A program made the translations under genes and the position numbers. Below are positions 38,043 to 46,936 of a DNA stretch of 64,000 nt, one piece after another; the first letter of the stretch is position 1, and each line of letters opens with the position of its first letter. The stretch is taken from contig JAGWRO010000097.1 in NCBI GenBank assembly GCA_028876495.1, forward strand, positions 1-64,000, read 5' to 3'. The notes under the pieces are model-generated. The model searched no databases and was not told the origin of the DNA. It worked only from the letters and a program-made list of their open reading frames with translations. The stretch is from Bacteroidota bacterium (GTDB lineage: Bacteria > Bacteroidota > Bacteroidia > Chitinophagales > Chitinophagaceae).

Positions 38043-38735
38043 CTAATCCAATCTCTTCACTTTTATATTTTTAAACCATATGGGAACGCCTGCATGTTTT
38101 CCCTGGAAACCGATATGCCCGTGCAGGGGAAGTGTTGCCATGGGATTACTGAGCCATGAAGGAACCGCCGATCCGTCTGGATTGGTTTTGGCAGAGGTAA
38201 ATTGACTCATGTCGCAGGTATTAACAAGCGTACCATTAAGTACCACCCATATTTTTCTCCCGATGCAGGTAATCGTATAATGGTTCCATTGCCCAGGGCG
38301 GTTTAAAGTTTTATTGGAAGCAGCCTGGTGGCCGAATATAGCCGCGCATTGCCATGTTGGCGCTGCGCTGCCCCATTCTTTACTATAGTCATCTGCTATT
38401 TGTATCTCTACTGAATGCGGTATCCAGTTCTTCATATCCGTAGCATGCACCATTACACCGCTATTGGTACCATCAGCATTCATAAAATCGAGGTCCAGAA
38501 CAAAATTATCATATTCATCTTTACTCCAGATGGCTTCATCTTTAGTTGCCGTGATGATACCTGCACTATCGCTCCAAACACCCGCAGGGTACAAAGCATT
38601 ACTAAGATTTCTGTTAAACATGGTAATCCAACCCGGTCCCGAAGTATCGGGGTTAATATAGGCAGTATCCTGTGCAAAGGAATGGATAGTGAGCAAACAA
38701 ATGATTGCTGTCGCAAAAATCTTATAGGTTTTCAT
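38043..38735 (-). CDS. Secreted DUF1080 (3-keto-disaccharide hydrolase-type) protein
   Basis: A 230-residue exported protein. MKTYKIFATAIICLLTIHSFAQ is a signal peptide. The rest is one concanavalin-like DUF1080 domain: WSKDEYDNFVLDLDFM, NSGVMVHATD, VEIQIADDY, RPGQWNHYTITCIGRKIWVVLNGTLVN and GHIGFQGKHAGVPIWFKNIKVK. Members of this family hydrolyse 3-keto-glycosides or bind sugars. The complete order of motifs makes the family call firm; the substrate is not known. It is divergent from a small membrane protein. Confidence 0.9.
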   Translation of the reverse strand: MKTYKIFATAIICLLTIHSFAQDTAYINPDTSGPGWITMFNRNLSNALYPAGVWSDSAGIITATKDEAIWSKDEYDNFVLDLDFMNADGTNSGVMVHATDMKNWIPHSVEIQIADDYSKEWGSAAPTWQCAAIFGHQAASNKTLNRPGQWNHYTITCIGRKIWVVLNGTLVNTCDMSQFTSAKTNPDGSAVPSWLSNPMATLPLHGHIGFQGKHAGVPIWFKNIKVKRLD

Positions 38736-38736
38736 G

Positions 38737-38770
38737 AAATAAGAAGTATTAATGATGAATTGTTTTACTG
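38737..38770 (+). repeat. Degenerate 34-base element in the DUF1080 leader
   Basis: AAATAAGAAG at the left and AATTGTTTTACTG at the right keep the 34-base length. The left arm is diverged. It ends one base before the DUF1080 start codon, within the 5' leader. Confidence 0.4.
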
Positions 38771-38787
38771 ATAATCTTGTTGATTAT

Positions 38788-38795
38788 CAAAAGTA
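38788..38795 (-). promoter_or_regulatory. -7 promoter element for the DUF1080 gene
   Basis: The minus strand reads TACTTTTG, about 52 bases before the DUF1080 start. Confidence 0.35.
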
Positions 38796-39030
38796 ATTGT
38801 AAATGTTTTAAATGCCTCGTTATAAACAAATTAAATGCATGATGCATAATTAAATGGAGTTTATAAGACAAACTTTTATATTTCAAACGGAAGAAGCAGG
38901 TTGACGGGATTAAGTGGCCTTGCCCAAAAGGTAATAAAACAATTTCCTGCGCAATTATTTTTAAATTAATTCGTTTTACTATTTACAGTGCTTTCGGAAA
39001 TTATTTTTTTTGATTAAAAAATCTCCTCCT

Positions 39031-39555
39031 ATGATCATCACCTTAATCTTTATTCTCTTCATCATTGGATTGCTCTTTTTTGGTTCCTTGTCTTTTATTT
39101 CAGTGTATGCTAAAAGAAAAAAAGAAAAGATGTTCCGGCAATTGAGCAGGGAAGGCATAACCAATGGTCTTACATTTTGCAGCCAGGAAATCCTAGAGGA
39201 TAAAGTGATTGGCATAGATGGTATTCACCGGAAAATCCTGATCCTTGAGCAAAAGAAAAACACTTACCAAACTTCGATCATCTCACTCGACGAAGTGCAA
39301 CATTGCCAGCTTGTGGACGATGAAGTTGTTTTTCCTGATGATTGTAAAAATTTAGGCCAACAAATAAAAACCGGAGTTCTAGAACTTCAGTTTGAATTCA
39401 ATAATCACCGCCAGGCTGCTTCTATCACCTTTGCTACTGGTTTAACCAACTCCAAAAGAGAGCTTGCCTTATTAAGAGCAAAAGCCGAATATTGGTGTGT
39501 GATGTTTTCTAAAATGCTGAACCAGCAGGTGAGTATAGGTAAAGCAGTTGCTTAA
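39031..39555 (+). CDS. Hypothetical protein with one N-terminal membrane helix
   Basis: A 174-residue protein of unknown family. Residues 1-24 (ITLIFILFIIGLLFFGSLSFI) form one transmembrane helix followed by a KRKKEK stop-transfer cluster. The remainder is a soluble cytoplasmic domain with no recognised motif (GVLELQFEFNNHRQAASITFATG). The frame opens at a TTG at 39010, but the ATG at 39031 gives the more normal N-terminus. It may be a small membrane-anchored regulator, but nothing in the sequence proves it. The ebo operon begins 285 bases downstream. Confidence 0.65.
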   Translation: MIITLIFILFIIGLLFFGSLSFISVYAKRKKEKMFRQLSREGITNGLTFCSQEILEDKVIGIDGIHRKILILEQKKNTYQTSIISLDEVQHCQLVDDEVVFPDDCKNLGQQIKTGVLELQFEFNNHRQAASITFATGLTNSKRELALLRAKAEYWCVMFSKMLNQQVSIGKAVA

Positions 39556-39560
39556 CTCCA

Positions 39561-39580
39561 TTTTTTTGCCACGGATTTTC
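39561..39580 (+). repeat. GCCACGGATTTTC dispersed repeat, single copy
   Basis: TTTTTTTGCCACGGATTTTC resembles the left part of the cluster at 36419-36491. Confidence 0.35.
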
Positions 39581-39637
39581 CTTAGAGATATTTTCAAATT
39601 AATATATTTTCTACGTACACAGAGGCCAACTTAAGCC

Positions 39638-39671
39638 TGAATAAAAATCATGATTATTTGTTGCTTTACTG
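39638..39671 (+). repeat. 34-base dispersed element, copy 9
   Basis: TGAATAAAAATCATG begins and TTATTTGTTGCTTTACTG ends the copy, 34 bases. It lies upstream of the ebo operon promoter. Confidence 0.8.
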
Positions 39672-39784
39672 CAAATGCAACTTTTCTTAATCTCTATCAT
39701 AAACAAAGGAGATTATAACTTTTTTTTAAGTTCTTTTTGTCGTAAAAAACTATCAATTCCTTTTCCTGCAATACCTGATTACAG

Positions 39785-39792
39785 TATCTTTG
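39785..39792 (+). promoter_or_regulatory. -7 promoter element for the ebo operon
   Basis: TATCTTTG (TAnnTTTG) lies 49 bases before the TMEM220 start. There is no TTG at the -33 spacing, so activator help is possible. Confidence 0.45.
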
Positions 39793-39840
39793 GTTTTCTG
39801 ATTCTATAGATATTTACATTGCTTTAAAATAACGTTTCAC

Positions 39841-40209
39841 ATGGTTTTAATTATTCTGAATACTTTTTTTTGTCTTGCTTTTGCAGCATTCGCTTATGTA
39901 AACCTTAACGATAATGATGCATGGTTGTGGGTAACCATTTATATGGTGGCTTGTGTTTGTTGCGGGCTTGCAGTATTTCAAAAATATTTTCCAATGGTGT
40001 ACCTTGTGGCTATTGGTTTTTATCTTCTATATGCTATTCGCCTTTTTTTTATCAAAGACGGTGTGAAAGATTGGATCGTAAAATATAACAAGCCAAGTAT
40101 TGTAGAAAGTATGCAGGCAACTAAGCCTTACATTGAACAAACAAGGGAGTTTTTCGGTTTACTGATTATCAGTGCTGCATTGGCAATGAATTATTTTGTA
40201 GCCAGATAA
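39841..40209 (+). CDS. TMEM220-family small membrane protein leading the ebo operon
   Basis: A 122-residue protein with four hydrophobic segments: VLIILNTFFCLAFAAFAYV, LWVTIYMVACVCCGLAVF, VYLVAIGFYLLYAIRLFF and a C-terminal EFFGLLIISAALAMNYF. The AYVNLNDNDAWLWVTIY block near residue 18 matches the TMEM220 family (typically FAYVQLNDPDPWLW). Function is unknown. eboA starts 23 bases downstream on the same strand, so it is probably the first gene of the ebo operon and may help it at the membrane. Confidence 0.8.
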   Translation: MVLIILNTFFCLAFAAFAYVNLNDNDAWLWVTIYMVACVCCGLAVFQKYFPMVYLVAIGFYLLYAIRLFFIKDGVKDWIVKYNKPSIVESMQATKPYIEQTREFFGLLIISAALAMNYFVAR

Positions 40210-40232
40210 CTTAAAAACGATAGCTGGTTATT

Positions 40233-41102
40233 ATGGACACAGAAACTACCAGGTCACTTACTGAAGTGCTAACCTCAATCATTGAAAAAAAAGTTAACCA
40301 GGAAACCTGCCAATGGCTTCTTGATAAAGCTGCTCAGTCAGCAGATAAAAATAATAATTACCAACTCAACCTCACCTTTACTTCCATACCCCGGCATACC
40401 GGAAAAGAAGAAATAGTTTTAGAAGAACCGGATGAAAAAAAGATCAATTCATTATTACCCGGCTTTACTGTTGAAGGTTGGACTGTAGACAGATTATGCA
40501 GGGTATGGTTATTAATGCAATTAGACAGTAGCGATAAAGAAGCTTATATAAACCGTATCGAAAATCTGTTTCCGCAGGCGGAGATGAATGAACTGGTAGC
40601 GCTTTATTCTGCCCTACCCGTTCTTACCTACCCTGAAGCATGGAGATTACGTTGTGCCGAAGGTATCAGAAGCAATATTGGAATTGTTTTAGACGCCATC
40701 ATGTATCATAATCCTTTTCCTGCCAAATACCTGGACGAAGGGGCGTGGAATCAATTGGTGCTTAAAGCTTTTTTTACTGATAAAAACATGAACTACATTG
40801 AAGGTTTGGATGAAAGATCAAACCAGCATTTAGCCAATACGCTTTTTGACTATGTAGAAGAACGCTGGGCCGCAGGCCGCACAACGAGTCCGCAGATATG
40901 GCGCTTAACAGGAAAGTATATGGATGGATCGCATTTTTACATGCTGGACAAATTAATGAACGAAGGAAATGAAACCAATCAACAGGCCGGTGCTCTTGCT
41001 TTAAGCGACTGCTCATTTGAAAAAGCGGCTACCGTATTGGACCAATATCCGGATCTTAAAACAGCTATTGAGCAAAGAAAATTGACCTGGCAAATGTTAT
41101 AA
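40233..41102 (+). CDS. eboA: EboA domain-containing protein
   Basis: EboA is an uncharacterised protein of the conserved ebo cluster. The 289-residue product is alpha-helical and probably cytoplasmic. The family block is clear: DAIMYHNPFPAKYLDEGAWNQ-type sequence followed by LVLKAFFTDKNMNYIEGLDER and YVEERWAAGRTTSPQIWRL. The C-terminal HFYMLDKLMNEGNETNQQA segment ends the domain. Together with eboB-F in the correct order this makes the assignment firm. Biochemistry of EboA is not known. Confidence 0.93.
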   Translation: MDTETTRSLTEVLTSIIEKKVNQETCQWLLDKAAQSADKNNNYQLNLTFTSIPRHTGKEEIVLEEPDEKKINSLLPGFTVEGWTVDRLCRVWLLMQLDSSDKEAYINRIENLFPQAEMNELVALYSALPVLTYPEAWRLRCAEGIRSNIGIVLDAIMYHNPFPAKYLDEGAWNQLVLKAFFTDKNMNYIEGLDERSNQHLANTLFDYVEERWAAGRTTSPQIWRLTGKYMDGSHFYMLDKLMNEGNETNQQAGALALSDCSFEKAATVLDQYPDLKTAIEQRKLTWQML

Positions 41103-41130
41103 AAAGTAATTATTAAATAAATTTAAAATT

Positions 41131-42114
41131 ATGTGTTGCAGCAATGAAGAGCATGCCGGAATGGAAGCAGAAAAGCTAACGGCAGCCGACCTGGAGGTTA
41201 TAAAAGGAATGCATTTTTTTGATCCGCATATTCATATGGTTTCACGAACCACCGATGATTACCAGGCGATGGCTGATGCAGGCGTGGTTGCTGTTATTGA
41301 ACCCGCCTTCTGGCTTGGGCAACCACGTACGGGTGTAGATAGTTTTAGAGATTATTATAGCAGTCTTATTGGTTGGGAAAGATTTCGTGCGTCACAGTTT
41401 GGTATTAAACATTATTGTACCATCGGGTTAAACTCACGTGAAGCCAATAATGAAAAACTGGCTGAGCAGGTAATGGAAATACTTCCCTTATTCGTATATA
41501 AAGAAGGTGTAGTTGGGGTTGGAGAAATCGGGTTTGATGACCAGACTCCAGCTGAAGAAAAATATTACAGACTGCAACTGGAACTTGCAAAAGAAGCACA
41601 CTTGCCCGTGCAAATTCATACACCGCACCGTGATAAAAAGAAGGGAACACAACGTAGTATGGATATTGCAATTGAACAAGGGCTGGATCCCTATTCGGTT
41701 ATAGTTGATCATAACAATGAAGAAACAGTTAAAGAAGTGCTAGACAGAGGATTTTGGGCAGCTTTTACTATTTATCCTTTTACCAAAATGGGCAATGAGC
41801 GTATGGTTGAAATGGTGAAGCAATATGGCACTGAGCGTATCATGATCAATTCTGCTGCTGATTGGGGGATCAGTGATCCTTTAGCGGTTCCTAAAACAGC
41901 CGCTTTAATGAAAATCAGGGGCATTGAAATAAAGGATATAGAATTAGTTTGCTACCGTAATGCTATCACTGCATTCGGACAAAGCGGGCAAATCCTGGAA
42001 TCGGATTTTCAGGAAGTTAAAAATATTGATCAATCCAAAAAGTTCCAGGGCAATACCGTTCTTCGCGGAGGGCAGGCGCCACGCATTAATAAAGGGTCTC
42101 TAATCATCAGTTAA
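41131..42114 (+). CDS. eboB: EboB, TatD-family metal-dependent hydrolase
   Basis: This is an amidohydrolase-fold enzyme of 327 residues. Metal-binding positions are visible: His-x-His in DPHIHM, Glu in GVGEIGFD, His in VQIHTPHRD, His in VIVDHNNEE and Asp in NSAADWGISDP. TatD relatives act as metal-dependent DNases or hydrolases, but the ebo version is a distinct subgroup whose substrate is unknown. It starts 28 bases after eboA and is followed at 10 bases by eboC. Confidence 0.92.
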   Translation: MCCSNEEHAGMEAEKLTAADLEVIKGMHFFDPHIHMVSRTTDDYQAMADAGVVAVIEPAFWLGQPRTGVDSFRDYYSSLIGWERFRASQFGIKHYCTIGLNSREANNEKLAEQVMEILPLFVYKEGVVGVGEIGFDDQTPAEEKYYRLQLELAKEAHLPVQIHTPHRDKKKGTQRSMDIAIEQGLDPYSVIVDHNNEETVKEVLDRGFWAAFTIYPFTKMGNERMVEMVKQYGTERIMINSAADWGISDPLAVPKTAALMKIRGIEIKDIELVCYRNAITAFGQSGQILESDFQEVKNIDQSKKFQGNTVLRGGQAPRINKGSLIIS

Positions 42115-42124
42115 TTTTTATGAA

Positions 42125-43015
42125 TTGAAAAAAGGCAAAGGTTTTCTGCAACTAATGAGGCCCGCCAATATAATCACCTCTATTGCTGATGTACTGGCCG
42201 GTATCGCTATATCAGGGTATCTGGCCAATGCAAATCTCTCTCAAAATTATCTTTCCCCCATCTTTCTTTTAATCATTTCCACTATAGGTTTGTATGGAGG
42301 TGGGGTGGTTTTTAATGATGTATTTGATGCAGAACTCGACAAGATAGAAAGACCTGAAAGGCCAATTCCTAAGGGAATTATATCTATAAAGGAAGCATCG
42401 TTCCTGGGGATTATTTTATTATTGGCAGGAATAATTTCAGCCGCAATGGTAAGCCTGCTCTCAGGAGTACTTGCCTTATCAATTGCAGTTGCTTCTCTTA
42501 TTTATGATAAGTGGTCAAAACACAATGCATTTGCCGGCCCTTTAAATATGGGATTATGTCGTGGTTTAAATCTCTTATTAGGAATCAGTATTATTGTTTC
42601 TTCCGTTGCTGCCTGGTGGTTTTTAGCGATAGTACCCGTTATTTATATAGCTGCTATCACTATGGTCAGCAGGGGCGAAGTACATGGCGGCAGTAAAAAC
42701 ATTTTATATGCTGCTGCCTTCTTTTACTGTATAGTGATTGGTGGCATTCTCTTTTTATCAACCCAAAGAAATATGCTGTGGTGGGCCATTATTTTTCTAC
42801 TTCCTTTTTCGTGGATGATTTTTTCAGCCTTAATAAGAGCGATTCGGCTACCCACTCCCAAAAATATCGGGAAGGCAGTGAAAGCCGGGGTTATTGCTTT
42901 GATTTTAATGAATGCTTCGTGGGCGGCAGCATTTGGTGCCATCAGTCTTGCTTTCTTAATCTTACTTTTGTTACCGGTTTCTTTATGGCTGGCAAAAATT
43001 TTTGCAGTTACATAA
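42125..43015 (+). CDS. eboC: EboC, UbiA-type prenyltransferase
   Basis: This is a polytopic membrane enzyme of the UbiA superfamily, which transfers isoprenoid chains to aromatic or other acceptors. Of its 296 residues, the first Asp-rich motif NDVFDAELDKIERPERP (from Asn64) matches NDxxDxxxD, and YDKWSKHNAFAGPLNMGLCRG is the second conserved region. Around nine hydrophobic helices follow. The start is TTG at 42125 (MKKGKGFLQLMRPANI); the ATG five bases upstream is closed by an immediate stop. The acceptor in the ebo pathway is unknown. Confidence 0.92.
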   Translation: MKKGKGFLQLMRPANIITSIADVLAGIAISGYLANANLSQNYLSPIFLLIISTIGLYGGGVVFNDVFDAELDKIERPERPIPKGIISIKEASFLGIILLLAGIISAAMVSLLSGVLALSIAVASLIYDKWSKHNAFAGPLNMGLCRGLNLLLGISIIVSSVAAWWFLAIVPVIYIAAITMVSRGEVHGGSKNILYAAAFFYCIVIGGILFLSTQRNMLWWAIIFLLPFSWMIFSALIRAIRLPTPKNIGKAVKAGVIALILMNASWAAAFGAISLAFLILLLLPVSLWLAKIFAVT

Positions 43016-43070
43016 CGGAGTTGTTTTAATTTTTCAGAAAATTTTATATCCTTTTTAAGTACTTTGTTAT

Positions 43071-44246
43071 ATGAATTACCTGGAGCAGTCATTTAGCGTG
43101 CATTTTGATTACAAGGTTTATTTTACCAGCGGCATTTTTGATATTTCCAATAAGGATTTTGAAAATTTCTTAAGAGAACGAACTGTTCCTTCAACTACTC
43201 AAAAAATTCTTTTTGTTATTGACGAGGGGGTTCTTAATACGCATCCGGAATTGACCGATCAAATCAGGTCTTATTTTAAAAATAATGTTTCCATGTCATT
43301 GGTAGAAGAGATGATTGTAATACCTGGCGGAGAGGAGGCAAAGAATCATTCCATGCATTTTGATTCGATAATTAAAGCCATTGATGTAAATGCAATTGAC
43401 CGCCATTCTTACGTGGCAGCCATTGGTGGCGGTTCGGTTCTGGATCTTGCCGGGTTTGCTTCTGCAGTCGCTCACAGGGGCATAAAACACATACGTATTC
43501 CCACCACGGTTTTATCTCAAAATGATTCAGGTGTTGGGGTGAAGAACGGAATCAATTTTAAAGGTAAAAAAAATTTTATTGGCAATTTCGCGCCTCCTGT
43601 TGCGGTATTTAATGATGATCGTTTTTTAGAAACACTGAGCGAAAGAGATTGGCGTTCAGGAATTGCCGAGGCCATAAAAGTAGGATTAATCAAGGATGCT
43701 AATTTCTATTGCTGGATTGAGGAAAACGTTGAAAAATTAGTACAAAGGGATCGTGAAACAATGAATTATTTAATCCGCCGTTGTGCCGCATTGCACCTTC
43801 AACATATTGCTTCCGGCGACCCTTTTGAACTTGGCTCATCCCGACCTTTGGATTTCGGCCACTGGAGTGCACACAAACTGGAACAATTATCCGGCTTTAA
43901 AATTTTACATGGAGAAGCCGTGGCCATGGGCATCGCATTGGATACAATTTATTCGGCTTTATCAGGCCACTTATTGATGGAAAAGGCTGAAAGAATAATC
44001 GAACTTTTAATAAAATTCGGTTTTGAAATTACCAATCCTTTGTTAGAGATTCAGGATGAAAACAGTGAAATATTAAAAGGCTTACAGGAATTTCGCGAAC
44101 ACCTGGGAGGACAATTAACTCTGATGTTACTGGCTGATATTGGGATCGGAGAAGAAGTTCACGATCTGAATTTCCTTTTGCTCAAACAAGCTTCAAAAAA
44201 GCTGGAGAGTTATCAACACCAAATGATAGACAATATAAAAAATTAA
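43071..44246 (+). CDS. eboD: EboD, 3-dehydroquinate synthase-like sugar phosphate cyclase
   Basis: A 391-residue NAD-dependent cyclase of the DHQ synthase superfamily. NAD and substrate motifs GGEEAKN, AAIGGGSVLDLAGFASA and RIPTTVLSQNDSGVGVKNG are intact. The zinc ligands are likely Glu in GIAEAIKVGLI and His in DFGHWSAHKLE and ILHGEAVAMG. True AroB is usually encoded elsewhere; position in the operon shows this is the ebo paralogue, probably acting on a different sugar phosphate. It starts 55 bases after eboC. Confidence 0.92.
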   Translation: MNYLEQSFSVHFDYKVYFTSGIFDISNKDFENFLRERTVPSTTQKILFVIDEGVLNTHPELTDQIRSYFKNNVSMSLVEEMIVIPGGEEAKNHSMHFDSIIKAIDVNAIDRHSYVAAIGGGSVLDLAGFASAVAHRGIKHIRIPTTVLSQNDSGVGVKNGINFKGKKNFIGNFAPPVAVFNDDRFLETLSERDWRSGIAEAIKVGLIKDANFYCWIEENVEKLVQRDRETMNYLIRRCAALHLQHIASGDPFELGSSRPLDFGHWSAHKLEQLSGFKILHGEAVAMGIALDTIYSALSGHLLMEKAERIIELLIKFGFEITNPLLEIQDENSEILKGLQEFREHLGGQLTLMLLADIGIGEEVHDLNFLLLKQASKKLESYQHQMIDNIKN

Positions 44247-44255
44247 AGAAAAAGT

Positions 44256-45461
44256 ATGTTTACTGTAGCAGGCCATTTAACGTACTGTACTAATATTCAC
44301 CAGGGAGAAAACTGGAAAGATCATTTTGCCTCCATCAAAAGTAATTTCCCTTCTATAAAAGAAAATATCTCACCCAATAATCCTATGGGCATTGGATTAC
44401 GCTTATCTAATGAAGCAAGTCTCGAACTAATCAAAAAAGAAAATCTTTCAGAATTTAAAGAATGGCTTAAAGCACAACATGCTTATGTTTTTACCATGAA
44501 CGGTTTTCCTTATGGGGGATTTCATAACACCATTGTAAAAGACCAGGTACATACGCCCGACTGGACTACTGCCGAAAGAGTGGATTACACAATTCGTTTA
44601 TTCCATATTTTATCAGCTTTATTGCCTGCTAACATGGATGGTGGTGTATCAACTTCTCCATTGAGCTACAGGCTTTGGTTTACAACAAAAGAAAGCCTGG
44701 ATAATTGCAGGGAAACGGCTACCAAAAATGTAATTCATGTGATTGAAAATCTTATACTGATTCATAAATCAACAGGAAAATTATTGCACCTTGATATAGA
44801 GCCGGAGCCCGATGGATTATTGGAGACAGGGGAAGAATTTTTAGATTGGTTTGAAAATGATTTACTTCGTTTAGGCGTGCCTGTTATAAAAGAAAAACTT
44901 AAAATTTCAGGTCAACATGCTGAAGATTTAATAAAAGAACATTTGCGTTTATGCTATGACGTATGCCATTTTGCAATCGGATACGAACCTCATAAAAAAA
45001 TCATCATCGAGGTGCTGAAACGGGGAATAAAGATTGGCAAAATTCAGATTAGTGCAGCCCTGAAATCAAAAATGGATTTAAATAATAGAAACGGCATTAA
45101 GCAAAGTTTTGAAAATTTCAATGAGCCCACTTACCTGCACCAGGTAGTGGCAAAAACCACCGATGGAAAATTATTGAGATATCCTGATCTGCCGCAAGCG
45201 ATAAAACAAATACATAATCCTGTGTTTACAGAATGGCGTGCCCATTTTCATGTACCTATATTTACCGAAAAATTTGATTTATTATTTTCCACACAAGATG
45301 AAATAAAAGAAATGCTGTCACTTCAAAAAAGTAGCCCTTTTACCAACCATCTTGAAGTGGAAACTTATACCTGGGACGTACTTCCATCAGAATTAAAATT
45401 ACCCATTCAGGATTCCATTTCCAGGGAAATGCAATGGGTTACGCAAATACTGAACAATTGA
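44256..45461 (+). CDS. eboE: EboE, xylose isomerase-like TIM-barrel protein
   Basis: A 401-residue protein with an AP-endonuclease 2/xylose isomerase-type TIM barrel. It begins TVAGHLTYCTNIHQGENW, a signature of EboE, and continues AYVFTMNGFPYGGFH, HLDIEPEPDGLLETGEEF and YDVCHFAIGYE; the acidic and His residues in these last blocks are plausible metal ligands. Isomerase or epimerase chemistry on a sugar-like intermediate is inferred from the fold; the family is annotated as a metabolite traffic protein. It is 9 bases after eboD. Confidence 0.92.
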   Translation: MFTVAGHLTYCTNIHQGENWKDHFASIKSNFPSIKENISPNNPMGIGLRLSNEASLELIKKENLSEFKEWLKAQHAYVFTMNGFPYGGFHNTIVKDQVHTPDWTTAERVDYTIRLFHILSALLPANMDGGVSTSPLSYRLWFTTKESLDNCRETATKNVIHVIENLILIHKSTGKLLHLDIEPEPDGLLETGEEFLDWFENDLLRLGVPVIKEKLKISGQHAEDLIKEHLRLCYDVCHFAIGYEPHKKIIIEVLKRGIKIGKIQISAALKSKMDLNNRNGIKQSFENFNEPTYLHQVVAKTTDGKLLRYPDLPQAIKQIHNPVFTEWRAHFHVPIFTEKFDLLFSTQDEIKEMLSLQKSSPFTNHLEVETYTWDVLPSELKLPIQDSISREMQWVTQILNN

Positions 45462-45487
45462 TTTGTTTAAAACTGAAAGAAACGTAA

Positions 45488-46834
45488 ATGAAAAAAACTG
45501 TTGTAATTGATGTAGTAGGCCTTTCTTCATCGTTAATAGGAGCACATACTCCTTTTTTGCAAAAATATATTTCTAATAAAAATCTTAGTTTGATAGAACC
45601 GATGTTGCCGGCTGTAACAACGGCTGTGCAATCAACTTACGTTACAGGCAAATGGCCTTCGGAACATGGAATTGTTGGTAATGGCTGGTACGACAGGGAA
45701 GATGGTGAAGTAAAATTTTGGAAGCAATCGAATAAACTGGTTCACGCAGAAATGATTTGGGAAAAGGCAAAAAAAGAAGATCCTTCTTTTACCTGTTCTA
45801 AAATGTTCTGGTGGTACAATATGTATTCATCCGCTGATTTTGCTGTTACGCCGAGGCCAAATTACCTGGCAGATGGAAGAAAAATACCCGACTGTTATTC
45901 TCATCCTGCGGAGTTGCGGGACAGGCTTCAAAAAGAATTGGGCCAATTCCCTTTGTTCCAGTTCTGGGGGCCGGGCGCTAACATAAAATCCACTCAATGG
46001 ATAGCCGATGCTTCCATATTAACTGATCAATGGCACAATCCGACTCTTTCATTAATTTATCTTCCGCATCTTGATTATTGCCTTCAGAAATTCGGACCTG
46101 ATTTAAGCAGGATTTCCAAAGACCTGAACGAGATAGACGCGGTGTTAGCGCAACTCGTCAGTTATTATGAAAAGAAAGATACAGAAATTATTATTCTTTC
46201 TGAATATGGCATAGGCGCGGTAAACAATCCCATACATTTAAATCGTTTGTTCAGGGAAAATAATTTACTGCAGATACGTGTAGAAAGAGGTTTGGAATTA
46301 TTGGATCCAGGCGCTTCAAAAGCCTTTGTGGTAGCAGATCATCAAATTGCGCATGTTTATATCAATGATAATTCTGTAACTGACAAAGTGAGGAATCTTT
46401 TGGAAAAAGTTCCGGGGATAGAGCTGATTTTAGATAAAACGGCGCAAAGTAATTATCATATTGATCATGAACGTAGTGGCGACCTCGTATTAATGGCCGA
46501 TCAGCAAAGTTGGTTTACTTATTATTTTTGGCTGGATGATGCCGTTGCTCCGGATTATGCGCGGGTAGTAGATATTCATAAAAAACCGGGGTACGATCCT
46601 GTTGAAATGTTCATGACTTCAAAACTACGGGCAGGCTATAAACTATTGAGGAAGAAAGCAGGATTTCGATATGTAATGGACGTAATCCCTTTAGACGCAA
46701 CGCTGGTAAAAGGTTCGCACGGAAGAACAGGAACTCCTGCAGAACTTCACCCAATTATTATTACCAACAATCCTTTAGGCAAAAATATTTTTGCAACAGA
46801 GGTACAAGCAATTATTTGGAACACTCTTTTTTGA
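45488..46834 (+). CDS. eboF: EboF, alkaline phosphatase-superfamily (nucleotide pyrophosphatase-like) protein
   Basis: A 448-residue protein of the alkaline phosphatase/NPP superfamily. The nucleophile region reads MLPAVTTAVQSTYVTGKWPSE and then HGIVGNGWYDRE, both family hallmarks. However, the usual D..GH..GP metal motif appears as LDYCLQKFGP and the usual DHG as SEYGIG, so several classical zinc ligands are replaced; the final GSHGRTGTP His remains. The ebo subgroup may use fewer metals. No signal peptide is visible. It is the last ebo gene, 26 bases after eboE. Confidence 0.9.
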   Translation: MKKTVVIDVVGLSSSLIGAHTPFLQKYISNKNLSLIEPMLPAVTTAVQSTYVTGKWPSEHGIVGNGWYDREDGEVKFWKQSNKLVHAEMIWEKAKKEDPSFTCSKMFWWYNMYSSADFAVTPRPNYLADGRKIPDCYSHPAELRDRLQKELGQFPLFQFWGPGANIKSTQWIADASILTDQWHNPTLSLIYLPHLDYCLQKFGPDLSRISKDLNEIDAVLAQLVSYYEKKDTEIIILSEYGIGAVNNPIHLNRLFRENNLLQIRVERGLELLDPGASKAFVVADHQIAHVYINDNSVTDKVRNLLEKVPGIELILDKTAQSNYHIDHERSGDLVLMADQQSWFTYYFWLDDAVAPDYARVVDIHKKPGYDPVEMFMTSKLRAGYKLLRKKAGFRYVMDVIPLDATLVKGSHGRTGTPAELHPIIITNNPLGKNIFATEVQAIIWNTLF

Positions 46835-46892
46835 GTTAGGAATAATATTTGATTACAATAACAGGCGCTTTGTAACGTTTTTATTGGGTGAT

Positions 46893-46918
46893 CCGGATTA
46901 ATTGATTCTTCAATCCGG
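46893..46918 (+). other. Hairpin upstream of the small lipoprotein gene
   Basis: CCGGATT and AATCCGG form a 7 bp stem between eboF and the small lipoprotein gene. No T-run follows, so it is probably a leader structure or RNA-processing site rather than a terminator. Confidence 0.3.
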
Positions 46919-46936
46919 CACATTAAACTCTATAAT

